Assembly (NCBI GenBank): GCA_902624075.1
Contig: CACNWC010000001.1
Coordinates: forward strand, 1 to 64,000
Direction of reading: 5' to 3'
DNA: 64,000 bases
Origin: an uncultured Pelagibacteraceae bacterium
GTDB lineage: Bacteria > Pseudomonadota > Alphaproteobacteria > Pelagibacterales > Pelagibacteraceae
In this document: positions 55,359 to 64,000 of the stretch, in pieces
Position numbering within the stretch: position 1 is the first letter of the stretch
Layout: each line of letters starts with the position of its first letter
Position numbers and translations under genes: made by a program
The notes under the pieces: model-generated
Told to the model about the DNA's origin: nothing
Databases searched by the model: none
Seen by the model: the letters and a program-made list of their open reading frames with translations, nothing else

Positions 55359-56349
55359 TGCTGTTAGAATATGCTTTAACAATTTTAGATACTAAAGGGT
55401 GTCTAACTACATCTGAATGATCAAAGTCTACAACGGAAATTTCATTTAAATGTGATAATAATTTTTTTGCTCTATCTAAACCAGAGGCTTGTTTATGAGG
55501 CAAATCAATTTGGGAGGGATCACCATTGACTACAATTTTAGAATTTTCACCAATCCTTGTTAGGAACATTTTTATTTGAGTATCTGTAGCATTTTGAGCT
55601 TCATCTAAAATCGCAAAAGAATTCTTTAAAGTTCTTCCTCTCATAAAGGCTAAAGGAGCTATTTCTATATCTCCAATTTCAATCATCCTCTGTATTTTTT
55701 CAAAATGAAATAAATCATATAAGGAATCGTATAACGGTCTTAAATATGGATCAACTTTTTCCTTCATATCACCTGGTAAAAAACCTAATCGCTCCCCTGC
55801 TTCTACTGCGGGCCGAGATAAAATTATTCTCTCAATTTTTTTTTCTAATAACATTGTTAAACCAATTGCTACAGCCAAAAATGTTTTACCCGTACCGGCT
55901 GGGCCTGCTGAAATAATTATCTCACTTTCTCTCAAAGCTCTCACATATTCCTTCTGTTTTTCTGACCGTGGAATAATTGATTTTTTTGGTGTTTTAATTA
56001 TATCTGTTACGTTTGTATTTTTAACTTTTTCATTAATCATAAATTTATCAACTGAGGATAAAATATCTTTATTTTCAATACTACCATTATTTGAGAATTG
56101 ATTTGCTAAAAATTGGATTGCATTTTTAATTATTTCGTTTTTTTCTAAAGATGACTTAATTAAAATCGAATTACCTCTTGAATATATGCTTGCTCCAGTT
56201 AATTTTTCTAATTCTTTTAGATTTTTATTAAATTCTCCAACTACACCCATAAGAATATTATTATCGTGAATTATTACACTTAAAGTATTATTTTCTGAGT
56301 AAACAAACTTAAATAGACTTTGAGTTTTTTTTTTTATAGGATTGCTCAA
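55345..56349 (-). CDS. phoH: PhoH-family ATPase (YbeZ type)
   Basis: 334 residues. There is an N-terminal KH-like region, then the P-loop GPAGTGKTFLAVAIGL near residue 155 and Walker B FAILDEAQNATDTQIK near 245, with RPAVEAGERLGFLPGD. YbeZ-type PhoH proteins act with YbeY in rRNA and ribosome processing. It starts 2 bases after the miaB stop. Confidence 0.93.
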   Translation of the reverse strand: MSNPIKKKTQSLFKFVYSENNTLSVIIHDNNILMGVVGEFNKNLKELEKLTGASIYSRGNSILIKSSLEKNEIIKNAIQFLANQFSNNGSIENKDILSSVDKFMINEKVKNTNVTDIIKTPKKSIIPRSEKQKEYVRALRESEIIISAGPAGTGKTFLAVAIGLTMLLEKKIERIILSRPAVEAGERLGFLPGDMKEKVDPYLRPLYDSLYDLFHFEKIQRMIEIGDIEIAPLAFMRGRTLKNSFAILDEAQNATDTQIKMFLTRIGENSKIVVNGDPSQIDLPHKQASGLDRAKKLLSHLNEISVVDFDHSDVVRHPLVSKIVKAYSNSNDQS

Positions 56350-56351
56350 AT

Positions 56352-57680
56352 TTATGCCACTTTTAATTTTGATTTATAAATTTTTTCACCAAAAAGAGTG
56401 CTACGATTACTATTTTTAATTTTTACTTTCACAATTTTACCTATATCTTCTTCATTAGCATCAAATATTACAGAAGTCATGTATTCTGATCTACCAAAGA
56501 ATTTTGAGCTCTCTTTACTTTTGTTTTCTACCAAAACATCAATAACCATATTTTCTAAAGATTTATTCATCCTAATTTGATGATTAAATAATTCGCGTTG
56601 AACTATCTCGAGTCTTTTCAAAGAAATTTTTCTATCGATTAAATTTAGTTTTGAAGCTGCAGTTCCAGGTCTTGGACTAAATATAAAAGAAAAAGAATTT
56701 ATAAAATCAATTTTTTTGATTAAGTTTAAAGTGTCTTGAAAATCATCCTCTTGTTCCTCTGGATATCCAATAATAAAATCACTAGAAAATTTTATTTTGG
56801 GGTTAATATTTTTCAGTTTATTATAAATTTCAATATATTCATTTATTGTATGCTTTCTATTCATTAATTTTAAAATTTTGTTTGATCCACTTTGAACAGG
56901 TAAATGTACTTGAGGCATTAATTTTTTTGAAACTCTATAAATATTAATTAAATCATCTGTCATATCTCTTGGATGTGATGTGTAATATCTAATTCTATAA
57001 ACTTCTGGAATCTTCTCGATTGCAATTATTAAATCTGATAATTTATAATCTTTGTATTTATAAGCATTTACATTTTGTCCTAATAAAATAATTTCCCGGG
57101 CTCCATTTTTAACAAGCGTTTTTGTTTCATCAATAATTTCTATTAATGGGCGGGAATATTCTGGTCCTCTAGTAAATGGTACCACACAAAAATGACAAAA
57201 CTTATCACAACCCTCTTGAATCGTTAAAAAAGATGAGACATTACTTGAAGAGTTCTTAATTTTTTTAAGATAATCAAATTTTAAATTTGCATCAAAATCA
57301 GTTATGTCTAATTTTCTTTGTTTATCTAAAAATTCTTCAATTTTATAATTAATCTCATGATAGGCTTGTGGTCCAATAACCATATCTATATACGGTTCTC
57401 TTTTTAACATTTCCTCGTTTTCAGCTTGTGCTACGCAGCCTGCTACAATTACTAAAGGTTTTTTTTTTGAACTAAAAACCTGTCTCACTCTTCCTATTTC
57501 GTGATAAACTTTTTCTTTTGCTTTATCTCTAATATGACATGTGTTTAAAAGATAACAATTTGCTTCATCAATATTTTTAGTTTTTAAAAAGCCTATTTTT
57601 TTTACAATATCAAATATACGATTTGAATCATATTCATTCATTTGACAACCAAAAGTTTTAATAAAAATTTTTTTATTCAT
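56352..57680 (-). CDS. miaB: tRNA-2-methylthio-N6-dimethylallyladenosine synthase
   Basis: 442-residue radical-SAM methylthiotransferase. N-terminal cluster cysteines are in KTFGCQMNEYDS, LLNTCHIRDKA and VAGCVAQ. The radical-SAM CxxxCxxC is CDKFCHFC near residue 158, and a TRAM domain closes the C-terminus. It methylthiolates i6A37 in tRNAs reading U-initial codons, which include the tRNA-Leu(CAA) in this window. It overlaps fur by 8 bases. Confidence 0.95.
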   Translation of the reverse strand: MNKKIFIKTFGCQMNEYDSNRIFDIVKKIGFLKTKNIDEANCYLLNTCHIRDKAKEKVYHEIGRVRQVFSSKKKPLVIVAGCVAQAENEEMLKREPYIDMVIGPQAYHEINYKIEEFLDKQRKLDITDFDANLKFDYLKKIKNSSSNVSSFLTIQEGCDKFCHFCVVPFTRGPEYSRPLIEIIDETKTLVKNGAREIILLGQNVNAYKYKDYKLSDLIIAIEKIPEVYRIRYYTSHPRDMTDDLINIYRVSKKLMPQVHLPVQSGSNKILKLMNRKHTINEYIEIYNKLKNINPKIKFSSDFIIGYPEEQEDDFQDTLNLIKKIDFINSFSFIFSPRPGTAASKLNLIDRKISLKRLEIVQRELFNHQIRMNKSLENMVIDVLVENKSKESSKFFGRSEYMTSVIFDANEEDIGKIVKVKIKNSNRSTLFGEKIYKSKLKVA

Positions 57681-58110
57681 TTTTTGGTTTTACTTTAACA
57701 CCATATAACTCTAATTTATGATCTACTAACTTATATCCGTGTTTTTCAGCAATTTTTTTTTGTAGTTTTTCAATTTCTTCATCAAAAAATTCTATTATTT
57801 CTCCAGATTTTATATCAATCAAATGATCATGGTGACTCTCTATCATTGCTTCGTATCTAGCTTTACCACCCTTAAAATCATGTTTAGTTAAAATTCCAGC
57901 TTCCTCAAAAAGTTTGACCGTTCTGTAAACTGTAGCAATGCTTATTTTAGGATCAATCTTTGATACTCTACTATACAATTCATCGACATCAGGATGGTCT
58001 GACTCTCCATATACCTCTTTTGACTCCGAAATAACTTTGGCGATAATTCGTCTTTGATCAGTTAGCTTAACGCCCTTAGACAAACATTTTTGTTCAATAG
58101 TTTCTGGCAT
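57673..58110 (-). CDS. fur: Fur-family metal regulator (Fur/Mur)
   Basis: 145 residues. The winged helix has VKLTDQRRIIAKVI and ISIATVYRTVKLFEEAG. The metal-binding His/Asp/Glu set is in ESHHDHLIDIKSGEIIEF near residues 90-108, with a later His-containing KHGYKLVDHKLELYG. No CxxC zinc site. In Alphaproteobacteria this orthologue often responds to manganese (Mur) rather than iron; the sequence does not settle which. It belongs to the conserved tsaB-(rimI)-fur-miaB order and is a second Fur-family regulator beside irr. Confidence 0.92.
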   Translation of the reverse strand: MPETIEQKCLSKGVKLTDQRRIIAKVISESKEVYGESDHPDVDELYSRVSKIDPKISIATVYRTVKLFEEAGILTKHDFKGGKARYEAMIESHHDHLIDIKSGEIIEFFDEEIEKLQKKIAEKHGYKLVDHKLELYGVKVKPKNE

Positions 58111-58118
58111 AATTGATT

Positions 58119-58505
58119 TTAACTCAAATAATTAGGATTAATCAAATTTTTTTCAACTTTAAATTTTTCACAAAGTTTTGGGATATTTTCGTATTTTACA
58201 TCCATTTTTTCACCAAAATCATCAAAACTGAAACAAAAATAATCAATTTTGCACACTAAATGAAAGGCTTTAACAATTGATAAGGAATTTCTTATACCTG
58301 CAAAACTTCCCGGACCTCTATTTACATAAATCTGTGAAATCTTTTTAAAATTAAGTTTTTTTTGATTTAAGAAATCATTGATTAATACTGTTAATTTTTC
58401 ATAATTTATTTTAGTATTTTCATGTGTAATGCTATATTTAAAATCATCACAAATGATCATTAAAAAAATCTTATCTTTAACAGCATCTATTATCAGTTTA
58501 CTCAT
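58119..58505 (-). CDS. tsaB: TsaB-like protein, short form
   Basis: 128 residues from the ATG at 58505 (MSKLIIDAVKDKIFLM); the track's 58556 start adds a non-homologous head. VNRGPGSFAGIRNSLSIVKAF near residue 75 is the diagnostic TsaB/YeaZ motif, so identity is good. The protein is little more than the N-terminal half of the usual 210-230 residues, lacking the second subdomain. TsaB with TsaD and TsaE makes t6A37 in tRNA. The rimI gene that normally follows is missing. Its 5' end overlaps the divergent deacetylase gene. Confidence 0.8.
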   Translation of the reverse strand: MSKLIIDAVKDKIFLMIICDDFKYSITHENTKINYEKLTVLINDFLNQKKLNFKKISQIYVNRGPGSFAGIRNSLSIVKAFHLVCKIDYFCFSFDDFGEKMDVKYENIPKLCEKFKVEKNLINPNYLS

Positions 58506-59514
58506 TTTGCAATTTTTGTTCTTAATCAATTCTAATTCACAAGAAAATAATAGCAAATATTTTTCTAATGATAGAGGTGTATTGTCATTAATGTACCATC
58601 GTTTTAATGAAAATAAATATCCTTCAACAAATATAAGAATGCCAATATTTATTGAACAAATGGATATGATTAGTAATTTGGGTTATGAGTTTTATGATCC
58701 AAAGTTATTTCTTAACGAAATTGATAAACCAAAGAATAAAAAAAAAATATTAATTACAATTGATGATGGATTTAAATCATTTTATAATGAAGCTTGGCCA
58801 TACTTAAAAAAAAATAAAATTCCATTTATATTGTTTGTGTCCACCGAGCCTGTAGGCAAAAATGGGTATATGACTTGGGATGAAATCAAAGAGATAGATG
58901 CTTCTGACATAGGATATATTGGACATCATTCACACACACATGAATATTTAATTGATATGACTGAAAAAGAATTCATCAATGATATTGAAACTGCAACAAA
59001 AATCTTTAATGAAAAATTGGGTTATTTACCTCCAATCTTTTCATATCCCTTTGGAGAATATTCTTCTTATATGAAAAATTATACTTCAAAAAATTTTAAA
59101 ATTGCTTTTGGACAACATTCTGGAGTAATTGATATAAATAAAGATAAATTTGAACTACCAAGATTCCCTATAAATGAAAAGTATGGAGAATTAAAAAGAT
59201 TTAAATCACTAATTAATTATAGCCCCCTAGAATATAAATCACTTAAACCAGAAGAAAAAAAAGTGACAGATAAAAACAACCCGCCACAATTAATTATTGA
59301 TTTTTTTAATGAACAAAAAAATATTAATAATATTAGTTGTTATTCAAATGATGGTGGAAATTGGAAAAAATCTACCTTAAAATTTCAAAAACAAAAACTT
59401 ATAATTAATTTCGAAGAAAAGTTCATTCCTAGAAGAGGAAGGATAAATTGTTCTTTAAATGATAATGGAAAATGGCGTTGGTTTGGAACTCAGTTTACAA
59501 TAGTAGAAAATTAA
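58453..59514 (+). CDS. Exported polysaccharide deacetylase family protein
   Basis: 353 residues from the ATG at 58453; the track start is eight codons earlier. A signal peptide or anchor ([23 protein letters not shown]) precedes a NodB-like domain. It contains LMYHRFNENKYPS, the catalytic aspartates in ILITIDDGFKSFYNEAWPYLKK and the metal histidines in IGHHSHTHEYL, with FSYPFGEYS. A C-terminal beta-rich domain of about 100 residues follows. It probably deacetylates a surface or wall glycan in the periplasm. It is the only plus-strand gene in an 18-kb minus run and overlaps tsaB head to head by 53 bases. Confidence 0.82.
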   Translation: MIIKKILSLTASIISLLILQFLFLINSNSQENNSKYFSNDRGVLSLMYHRFNENKYPSTNIRMPIFIEQMDMISNLGYEFYDPKLFLNEIDKPKNKKKILITIDDGFKSFYNEAWPYLKKNKIPFILFVSTEPVGKNGYMTWDEIKEIDASDIGYIGHHSHTHEYLIDMTEKEFINDIETATKIFNEKLGYLPPIFSYPFGEYSSYMKNYTSKNFKIAFGQHSGVIDINKDKFELPRFPINEKYGELKRFKSLINYSPLEYKSLKPEEKKVTDKNNPPQLIIDFFNEQKNINNISCYSNDGGNWKKSTLKFQKQKLIINFEEKFIPRRGRINCSLNDNGKWRWFGTQFTIVEN

Positions 59515-60590
59515 ATTAAACTATCAAGTTCAACGCTTGATGGTAATAATTTGGCATCATCGAAATCTTTTAAATTATTTTGCTGAATAATTTTTTTTAA
59601 AACTTCGACATATTTTTCACCTGTTTCTGCATATTCATTTAAATACTTCACAAGAATGAGACTATCTAGAGGTACTCCTCTATCTCTTAATTCAGCTCTA
59701 GCTTTTCTTAAATTTTTATATGATGAATGTGTATTTAAATTACGTTGATAAGCTCTAACCGATGCTTGCAAAACGTTAAACTTCATTACTTTATGACCTT
59801 CATTTTTGTCTGCATCTTTAGGTTTAAGACCTTCTCCTGACCAAGTCCATTGGCCGAACAGAGCATTACCTTCTTGTGCAAATCTTGATGTTCCCCATCC
59901 AGTTTCTTTAGCTGCTTGAGCTATTGCTAGAGATACAGGAATCTCGTCCATTCTTATCTTCAGAACTGATAAATCTTTTGAAGGAATACCATATTGTTTG
60001 TATTTTTTTTCAAGCCACTTTTTTTCAATTTCTGAATTATTACTTTTATTTATAATATTAAATAATCTTCTTCTATCTTTTTTAATATTACTATTTTCAT
60101 CTAAAATTAAAGGCAAAATAATTTGAATAAAAAATTCTTTTCTTTTTTTTGTATTTTCTATCATCTTTATTTCTGCGGGAAGCAATGTCAAAGCAACTGG
60201 TTTCACAAGTTTTTTCTCTCTTACATCTTCAAGAGTGTAATTTGTATCTTCAAATAATTGTTTAATTGTTGAGGCATTCAATCTTACAGTGTCAGTTTCT
60301 AAATCATTTAAACTAAAAATATCTACTAATAAATCATTTTCATTAAGTGTTTCAATGCCATCTTCAATACTTTTTCCATTATTGTTTAATGTATAAGCTA
60401 AGACAGCTTTTGAATTATTTTTAAACTCAAAAGATTTATTTTTTGCAAAATATAATGTTGCTGGAGCAAAATAAAAAAATGAAATTATTAAAATCGAACT
60501 TAAAAAAATTCTTGGTAAAGAGCCTAGACCTCTTTGGTCAAAAAATTTAAAAAATTTTAAATTTAGTTTACTTGATCCTCTTTTAAACAT
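59511..60590 (-). CDS. Bax-like glucosaminidase-domain protein
   Basis: 359 residues. One membrane helix near residues 30-50 (IFLSSILIISFFYFAPATLYF) anchors a periplasmic domain. The C-terminal part has the peptidoglycan N-acetylglucosaminidase signature AIAQAAKETGWGTSRFAQEGNALFGQWTW near residue 225, as in E. coli Bax and FlgJ. Glu in AAKETGWG is the likely catalytic acid. It presumably trims peptidoglycan. It lies 1 base after nfu on the same strand and is convergent with the deacetylase gene, a pairing that suggests envelope remodelling. Confidence 0.8.
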   Translation of the reverse strand: MFKRGSSKLNLKFFKFFDQRGLGSLPRIFLSSILIISFFYFAPATLYFAKNKSFEFKNNSKAVLAYTLNNNGKSIEDGIETLNENDLLVDIFSLNDLETDTVRLNASTIKQLFEDTNYTLEDVREKKLVKPVALTLLPAEIKMIENTKKRKEFFIQIILPLILDENSNIKKDRRRLFNIINKSNNSEIEKKWLEKKYKQYGIPSKDLSVLKIRMDEIPVSLAIAQAAKETGWGTSRFAQEGNALFGQWTWSGEGLKPKDADKNEGHKVMKFNVLQASVRAYQRNLNTHSSYKNLRKARAELRDRGVPLDSLILVKYLNEYAETGEKYVEVLKKIIQQNNLKDFDDAKLLPSSVELDSLI

Positions 60591-60591
60591 A

Positions 60592-61131
60592 TTAGATTGA
60601 CTCCACTTGTTTTACTTCAGGAATATAATGACATAGAAGATTTTGAACTCCTTGTTTTAAAGTCATCGTTGAGCTTGGGCAACCTGAGCAACTTCCTTGT
60701 AATTCCACTTTTACTACCCCATCTTTGAACTCTTTAAATTTTATATCTCCACCATCTTTTGCTACCGCAGGCCTTATTTTCTCATTTAATAATTTAACAA
60801 TTTTTTTTTCTATCTCTTCTAAATTTTCTAAACTTTCATCCAAACTTTTTTCAATAACACATTCTTTTCCTGATGAATAAAAATCGTTTATTAATGAAAT
60901 AATAATGTGTTTAATTTCATCCCAATCAACATCTTCGTATTTATTAATTGAAATAAAATCCTGCCCCAAAAATATTCCCTCAACACCATTAACAGAAAGA
61001 AGATTTCTAATTAATTCATTGCTTGTTTCATCTTTACTTGTTATTTCAAAGGAACCATGATTGGATACAGTTTTTCCTGGTAAAAATTTTAGGGAATTAG
61101 GATTTGGAGTTATTTCTGTTTGCACAAACAT
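60592..61131 (-). CDS. nfuA: NfuA/NifU-like iron-sulfur carrier
   Basis: 179 residues. The N-terminal Nfu_N domain has TEITPNPNSLKFLPGKTV and the C-terminal NifU domain has VELQGSCSGCPSSTMTLKQGV near residue 150. Its CxxC binds a 4Fe-4S cluster at the dimer interface. It delivers clusters to apo-proteins, such as MiaB or lipoyl synthase (known for relatives). It sits between trpS and tsaB as in other Alphaproteobacteria. Confidence 0.93.
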   Translation of the reverse strand: MFVQTEITPNPNSLKFLPGKTVSNHGSFEITSKDETSNELIRNLLSVNGVEGIFLGQDFISINKYEDVDWDEIKHIIISLINDFYSSGKECVIEKSLDESLENLEEIEKKIVKLLNEKIRPAVAKDGGDIKFKEFKDGVVKVELQGSCSGCPSSTMTLKQGVQNLLCHYIPEVKQVESI

Positions 61132-61183
61132 ATTTCTTATATAGTCAATTATTTTTAAATTTAAACTTGTTATTATAAATAAC

Positions 61184-62185
61184 TTAAAATCCCATTATTT
61201 CATGAATTTTTTTCATTTTATTAGATGCAATTTTATCTGCTTTTTCGCATCCTTCTTTAAGAATTTTATCCAAAAAACTTTTCTCGGATAGTAGTTTTTT
61301 AATCTCCTTTGATATTGGTTGTATTTTATCAACTAAAACTTGGGATAAACTCTCTTTAAATTTTGAAAAATTTTTCCCAGAAAATTCAATTACAGATTTT
61401 TCTAAAGTTAAACCACTTAAACTAGAATAAATTTCAATTAAATTTTTTGCCTCTGGTCTATTTTCCAACTCGTCTTTACTTGTTGGCATTGGTAGTGGAT
61501 CAGTTTTTGCTTTTTTAATTTTATTTATTATCTGATCTGCATTATCAGTTAAATTAATTCGACTTAAATCAGATAATTCTGATTTACTCATTTTTTTGGT
61601 ACCATCTTTAAGGCTCATAATTCTAGAAAATTCTTTCTGTATCAGTGGCTCTGGTACTTTAAAAAAATCTTCAACTTTAAAGTCATTATTAAATTTTTGA
61701 GCAATATCCCTACATAATTCTAAATGTTGTTTTTGGTCATCACCAACAGGTACATGAGTTGTATCGTATAATAATATATCAGCCGCCATCAAAACTGGAT
61801 AAGAATATAAACCAACACTTGCTTTCTCCTTATCTTTTCCAGCCTTCTCTTTAAATTGTGTCATTCTACTTAACCAACCTGTCCTGGCAGTACAACTTAA
61901 AATCCATGCTGCTTCTGAGTGAGCTTTTACTTTCGATTGATTAAAGATAATACTTTTTTTCGGATCAATTCCACTTGCTATGAAAGTAGCAACTGTTTCA
62001 CGAGTATTATTTTTTAATATGTTTGGATCTTGTTTTACGGTAATTGCATGCAGGTCAACAACACAAAAGATGCAGTCATTTTTTATATCATTATTTAACT
62101 CTACAAAATTTTTTATTGCACCTAAATAATTGCCCAAATGAAGATTACCAGTAGGCTGAACACCTGAAAATATTTTTTTTTCCAT
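61184..62185 (-). CDS. trpS: Tryptophanyl-tRNA synthetase
   Basis: 333-residue class I synthetase. The HIGH-type motif is in [16 protein letters not shown] near residue 10, the KMSKS loop is DGTKKMSKS near 200, and [16 protein letters not shown] near 145 binds tryptophan. It charges tRNA-Trp. Two bases separate it from murJ. Confidence 0.96.
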   Translation of the reverse strand: MEKKIFSGVQPTGNLHLGNYLGAIKNFVELNNDIKNDCIFCVVDLHAITVKQDPNILKNNTRETVATFIASGIDPKKSIIFNQSKVKAHSEAAWILSCTARTGWLSRMTQFKEKAGKDKEKASVGLYSYPVLMAADILLYDTTHVPVGDDQKQHLELCRDIAQKFNNDFKVEDFFKVPEPLIQKEFSRIMSLKDGTKKMSKSELSDLSRINLTDNADQIINKIKKAKTDPLPMPTSKDELENRPEAKNLIEIYSSLSGLTLEKSVIEFSGKNFSKFKESLSQVLVDKIQPISKEIKKLLSEKSFLDKILKEGCEKADKIASNKMKKIHEIMGF

Positions 62186-62187
62186 AT

Positions 62188-63717
62188 TTAATACTTTAAT
62201 TTAAGATCTTTAGAATTAAAAGCTTTGATAAAAAAGCTTAAAACCAAATAGAACATTAATCCTAATACCACAGATAATATCAAATAAAATAATTTTAAAT
62301 TGTGGTCATAAACTAATTTATCACCAAAAATAGTTATAAAATAATTAAAAACAAATCCCATCGAAATTGATGCAAAAATTATTTTAAAAAGTTTTAAAAA
62401 AAATACATTATTAAAACTAAATAATTTTCGTTTTTTTAAAAGTAAAAATAATACTATAGAATTAAACCAGGATGATATTGATGTTGCTATAGGAATTATT
62501 ATAAAACCAATATCTTTAAAATAATAAAGACTAATAGATATGTTTAAAAAAACAGAAATTAAAGAAATATAAAAAGGAGTTTTTGTATTTTGGTTTGCAA
62601 AGAAAAAACTTGAAAATACTTTTATTAGTGCAAATGCAGGCAGCCCAAGAGCAAAAAAATAAAGAGCTTTAGCAGAATTATTTACAGAGTCCTCTGTAAA
62701 AGAACCATAACCAAATAATGCTGAGACAATTTCTGCAGAACCAATCATCAAAGCTAAAGTAGCAGGTAAACTTAAAAACATACTTAATTCTAAAGCTTTA
62801 TTCTGAATAAGTTGAATTTGATTTTTTTTCCTTGTATGAACATATTTAGAAAGCTGTGGCAAAACAACAACACCAATTGCTATTCCTGCAATAGCTAAAT
62901 TTATTTGATAAATTCTATCTGCATAATAAAGATACGACACTGCACTTGCTTGAAAAGAGGCAATAATTGTTCCTATCAGAATATTTATTTGAGTTACACC
63001 AGACGAAAAAATACTAGGTAAAAGTTTTTTAAAAAATATTTTTACTGGTTTTGTTAATTTTATATTGAAATCAAATTTTAGTGAGTAAAATTTTTTTACA
63101 TAGTGATATAAAAAAATAATCTGCAAAAAGCCTGCTATGGAGACACCATAGGAAAGATAATAAACAATATGATCATCCAATAATTTTCCAAAAAGTAAAA
63201 TCCCAATCAAAATTAAATTCAGTATAATTGGTGCAGCAGAAGCAGCAGCAAATTTATTATGAGAATTAAGAATTGCTGAGAAAAAGGATGCTATGCAAAC
63301 AAACATTAAAAATGGAAAAGTAATTCTTGTCAAAGAAATAGCTAAGTCAATTTTTTTTGTATCTTCAATAAACCCAGGTGCAATTAAACTTACAAATAAT
63401 GGCATCAAAACTTCTATAACTAGAACTAAAACTAATAAACTTAAAAATAATAAATTAAAAATTTGATCTGCAAAATTTTTAGATTTAGTTTTTCCCTTTA
63501 TCAATTCGGAAGTATAACTTGGAACAAAAGCTGCATTAAAAGTTCCCTCTGCAAAAAGTCTTCTAAAAGTATTTGGAATTCTAAAGGCTACAAAAAAAGC
63601 ATCAGCTATTAAACTTGTGCCTAAAAAAATTGCGATTAGGATATCTCTTAAATAACCAAGTATTCTGCTGATTATTGTATAAAATCCAAAAGTCCCTGTT
63701 GACTTAATTAAGTTCAT
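62188..63717 (-). CDS. murJ: Lipid II flippase MurJ
   Basis: 509 residues with about 14 membrane helices. The MviN/MurJ opening [21 protein letters not shown] and the [22 protein letters not shown] segment near residue 45 are diagnostic. It flips lipid II to the periplasm for peptidoglycan synthesis. It is the first gene of the murJ-trpS-nfuA-bax-like run and divergent from the malic enzyme gene, with 50 bases between starts. Confidence 0.95.
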   Translation of the reverse strand: MNLIKSTGTFGFYTIISRILGYLRDILIAIFLGTSLIADAFFVAFRIPNTFRRLFAEGTFNAAFVPSYTSELIKGKTKSKNFADQIFNLLFLSLLVLVLVIEVLMPLFVSLIAPGFIEDTKKIDLAISLTRITFPFLMFVCIASFFSAILNSHNKFAAASAAPIILNLILIGILLFGKLLDDHIVYYLSYGVSIAGFLQIIFLYHYVKKFYSLKFDFNIKLTKPVKIFFKKLLPSIFSSGVTQINILIGTIIASFQASAVSYLYYADRIYQINLAIAGIAIGVVVLPQLSKYVHTRKKNQIQLIQNKALELSMFLSLPATLALMIGSAEIVSALFGYGSFTEDSVNNSAKALYFFALGLPAFALIKVFSSFFFANQNTKTPFYISLISVFLNISISLYYFKDIGFIIIPIATSISSWFNSIVLFLLLKKRKLFSFNNVFFLKLFKIIFASISMGFVFNYFITIFGDKLVYDHNLKLFYLILSVVLGLMFYLVLSFFIKAFNSKDLKLKY

Positions 63718-63767
63718 AAATCATATTAGTCTTAATTTTACCCCATTTGTACACCTAATTAAGAAAA

Positions 63768-64000
63768 ATGAAAAAAACAAAAGTTGATCATTACACGGAT
63801 AAAGAAGCCTTAGAGTTTCATAGCCATAAAAAGCCTGGCAAGATTGAAATTGTAGCATCCAAAAATATGATTACTAAAAGAGATCTGGCTCTTGCATATT
63901 CTCCGGGAGTTGCAGTCCCAGTAAAAAAGATCAGTGAAAATCCTGAAGCAGCTTATGATTATACTAGTAAAGGAAATTTAGTTGCTGTTATTAGTAATGG
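63768..64000 (+). CDS. maeB: NADP-dependent malic enzyme, N-terminal part (runs off the window)
   Basis: The ATG at 63768, preceded by AAGAAAA, opens a frame that stays open to the window end (77 complete codons). It reads EALEFHSHKKPGKIEIVASK, then LALAYSPGVAVPVKKI, the conserved start of MaeB-type malic enzymes, and continues into the NAD(P)-side tyrosine region (AAYDYTSKGNLVAVISNG). It converts malate to pyruvate and CO2. Whether the usual C-terminal phosphotransacetylase-like domain is present cannot be seen here. Confidence 0.93.
   Translation, partial: MKKTKVDHYTDKEALEFHSHKKPGKIEIVASKNMITKRDLALAYSPGVAVPVKKISENPEAAYDYTSKGNLVAVISN

Noticed and set aside
1-64000. Mobile elements, prophage, CRISPR or toxin-antitoxin modules
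   Set aside because: No transposase, integrase, spaced direct repeats or recognisable toxin-antitoxin pair was seen; the tRNAs lack adjacent integrase genes.

Overview
The window is a gene-dense, very AT-rich piece of chromosome, with coding density well above 90 percent, spacers of tens of bases, many 1-20 base overlaps and a lysine/asparagine/isoleucine-rich proteome. Gene content and order point to an alphaproteobacterium: irr-fabA-fabB-fabI, mutM/ubiE-ubiB-coaBC-dut, rpsT-dnaA-dnaN, tlpA/argH-lipoprotein-lysA, murJ-trpS-nfu-tsaB-fur-miaB-phoH-ybeY-lnt-metK-nusA-infB-rbfA-rpsO-pnp, and fdxA-carD. Together with the streamlining this fits the SAR11/Pelagibacterales group. That assignment is inferred from composition and synteny; no database search was possible. 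No phage, insertion sequence, CRISPR array or other mobile element was seen.

Layout. 1-8.1 kb: 5' end of thrS, a glycosyltransferase, an alpha/beta hydrolase, and glutamate synthase (gltB, gltD) with a 7+7 bp inverted repeat upstream. 8.3-15.6 kb: uppP, a DMT exporter, pyruvate dehydrogenase E2 and E1 (the E1 carries an extra N-terminal lipoyl domain), and a thiolase. 15.7-20.6 kb: tRNA-Arg, a hotdog thioesterase, an SUV3-like helicase, a TerB-like protein, FdxA and a CarD regulator with a lysine-rich head. 20.6-20.8 kb: a complete miniature transcription unit for a 23-residue Lys/Arg/Ala peptide that is not in the ORF track. 20.9-25.9 kb: acyl-CoA synthetase, tRNA-Leu, YqaA, DsbB, Coq7, an HNH protein, an esterase and a HIG1 protein. 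25.9-29.8 kb: a TlpA-type thioredoxin, argH, an unlisted LptM-like lipoprotein, lysA and plsC. 29.8-38.9 kb: dnaN, dnaA, rpsT and mutM on the minus strand, then ubiE-ubiB-coaBC-dut-thiF-SH3 on the plus strand.

39-45.5 kb is an iron and oxidative-stress neighbourhood. It holds an unlisted Cys-rich zinc-ribbon protein with a Fur-box-like site upstream, a DUF2061 protein, an AspH-type dioxygenase, katG and irr, then the divergent fabA-fabB-fabI operon. Near-consensus Irr boxes (ICE motifs) lie over the katG promoter and in the irr/fabA spacer. 45.5-63.7 kb is one long minus-strand run of translation, RNA-processing and envelope genes, interrupted only by a plus-strand polysaccharide deacetylase. 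Several genes usual in this run are absent here (rimI, corC, trmB, rimP, ylxR, truB), and an intrinsic terminator sits immediately before nusA. The window ends in the 5' part of a malic enzyme gene.

Together the genes cover central carbon and nitrogen entry (PDH, GOGAT, malic enzyme, arginine and lysine synthesis), ubiquinone, fatty acid and phospholipid synthesis, replication initiation, translation and tRNA modification. There is no large undescribed gene cluster. The novel-looking material is small or regulatory: the 23-aa basic peptide unit, the lipoyl-AceE fusion, the nusA leader attenuator, the Irr/Fur sites and several short ORFs.
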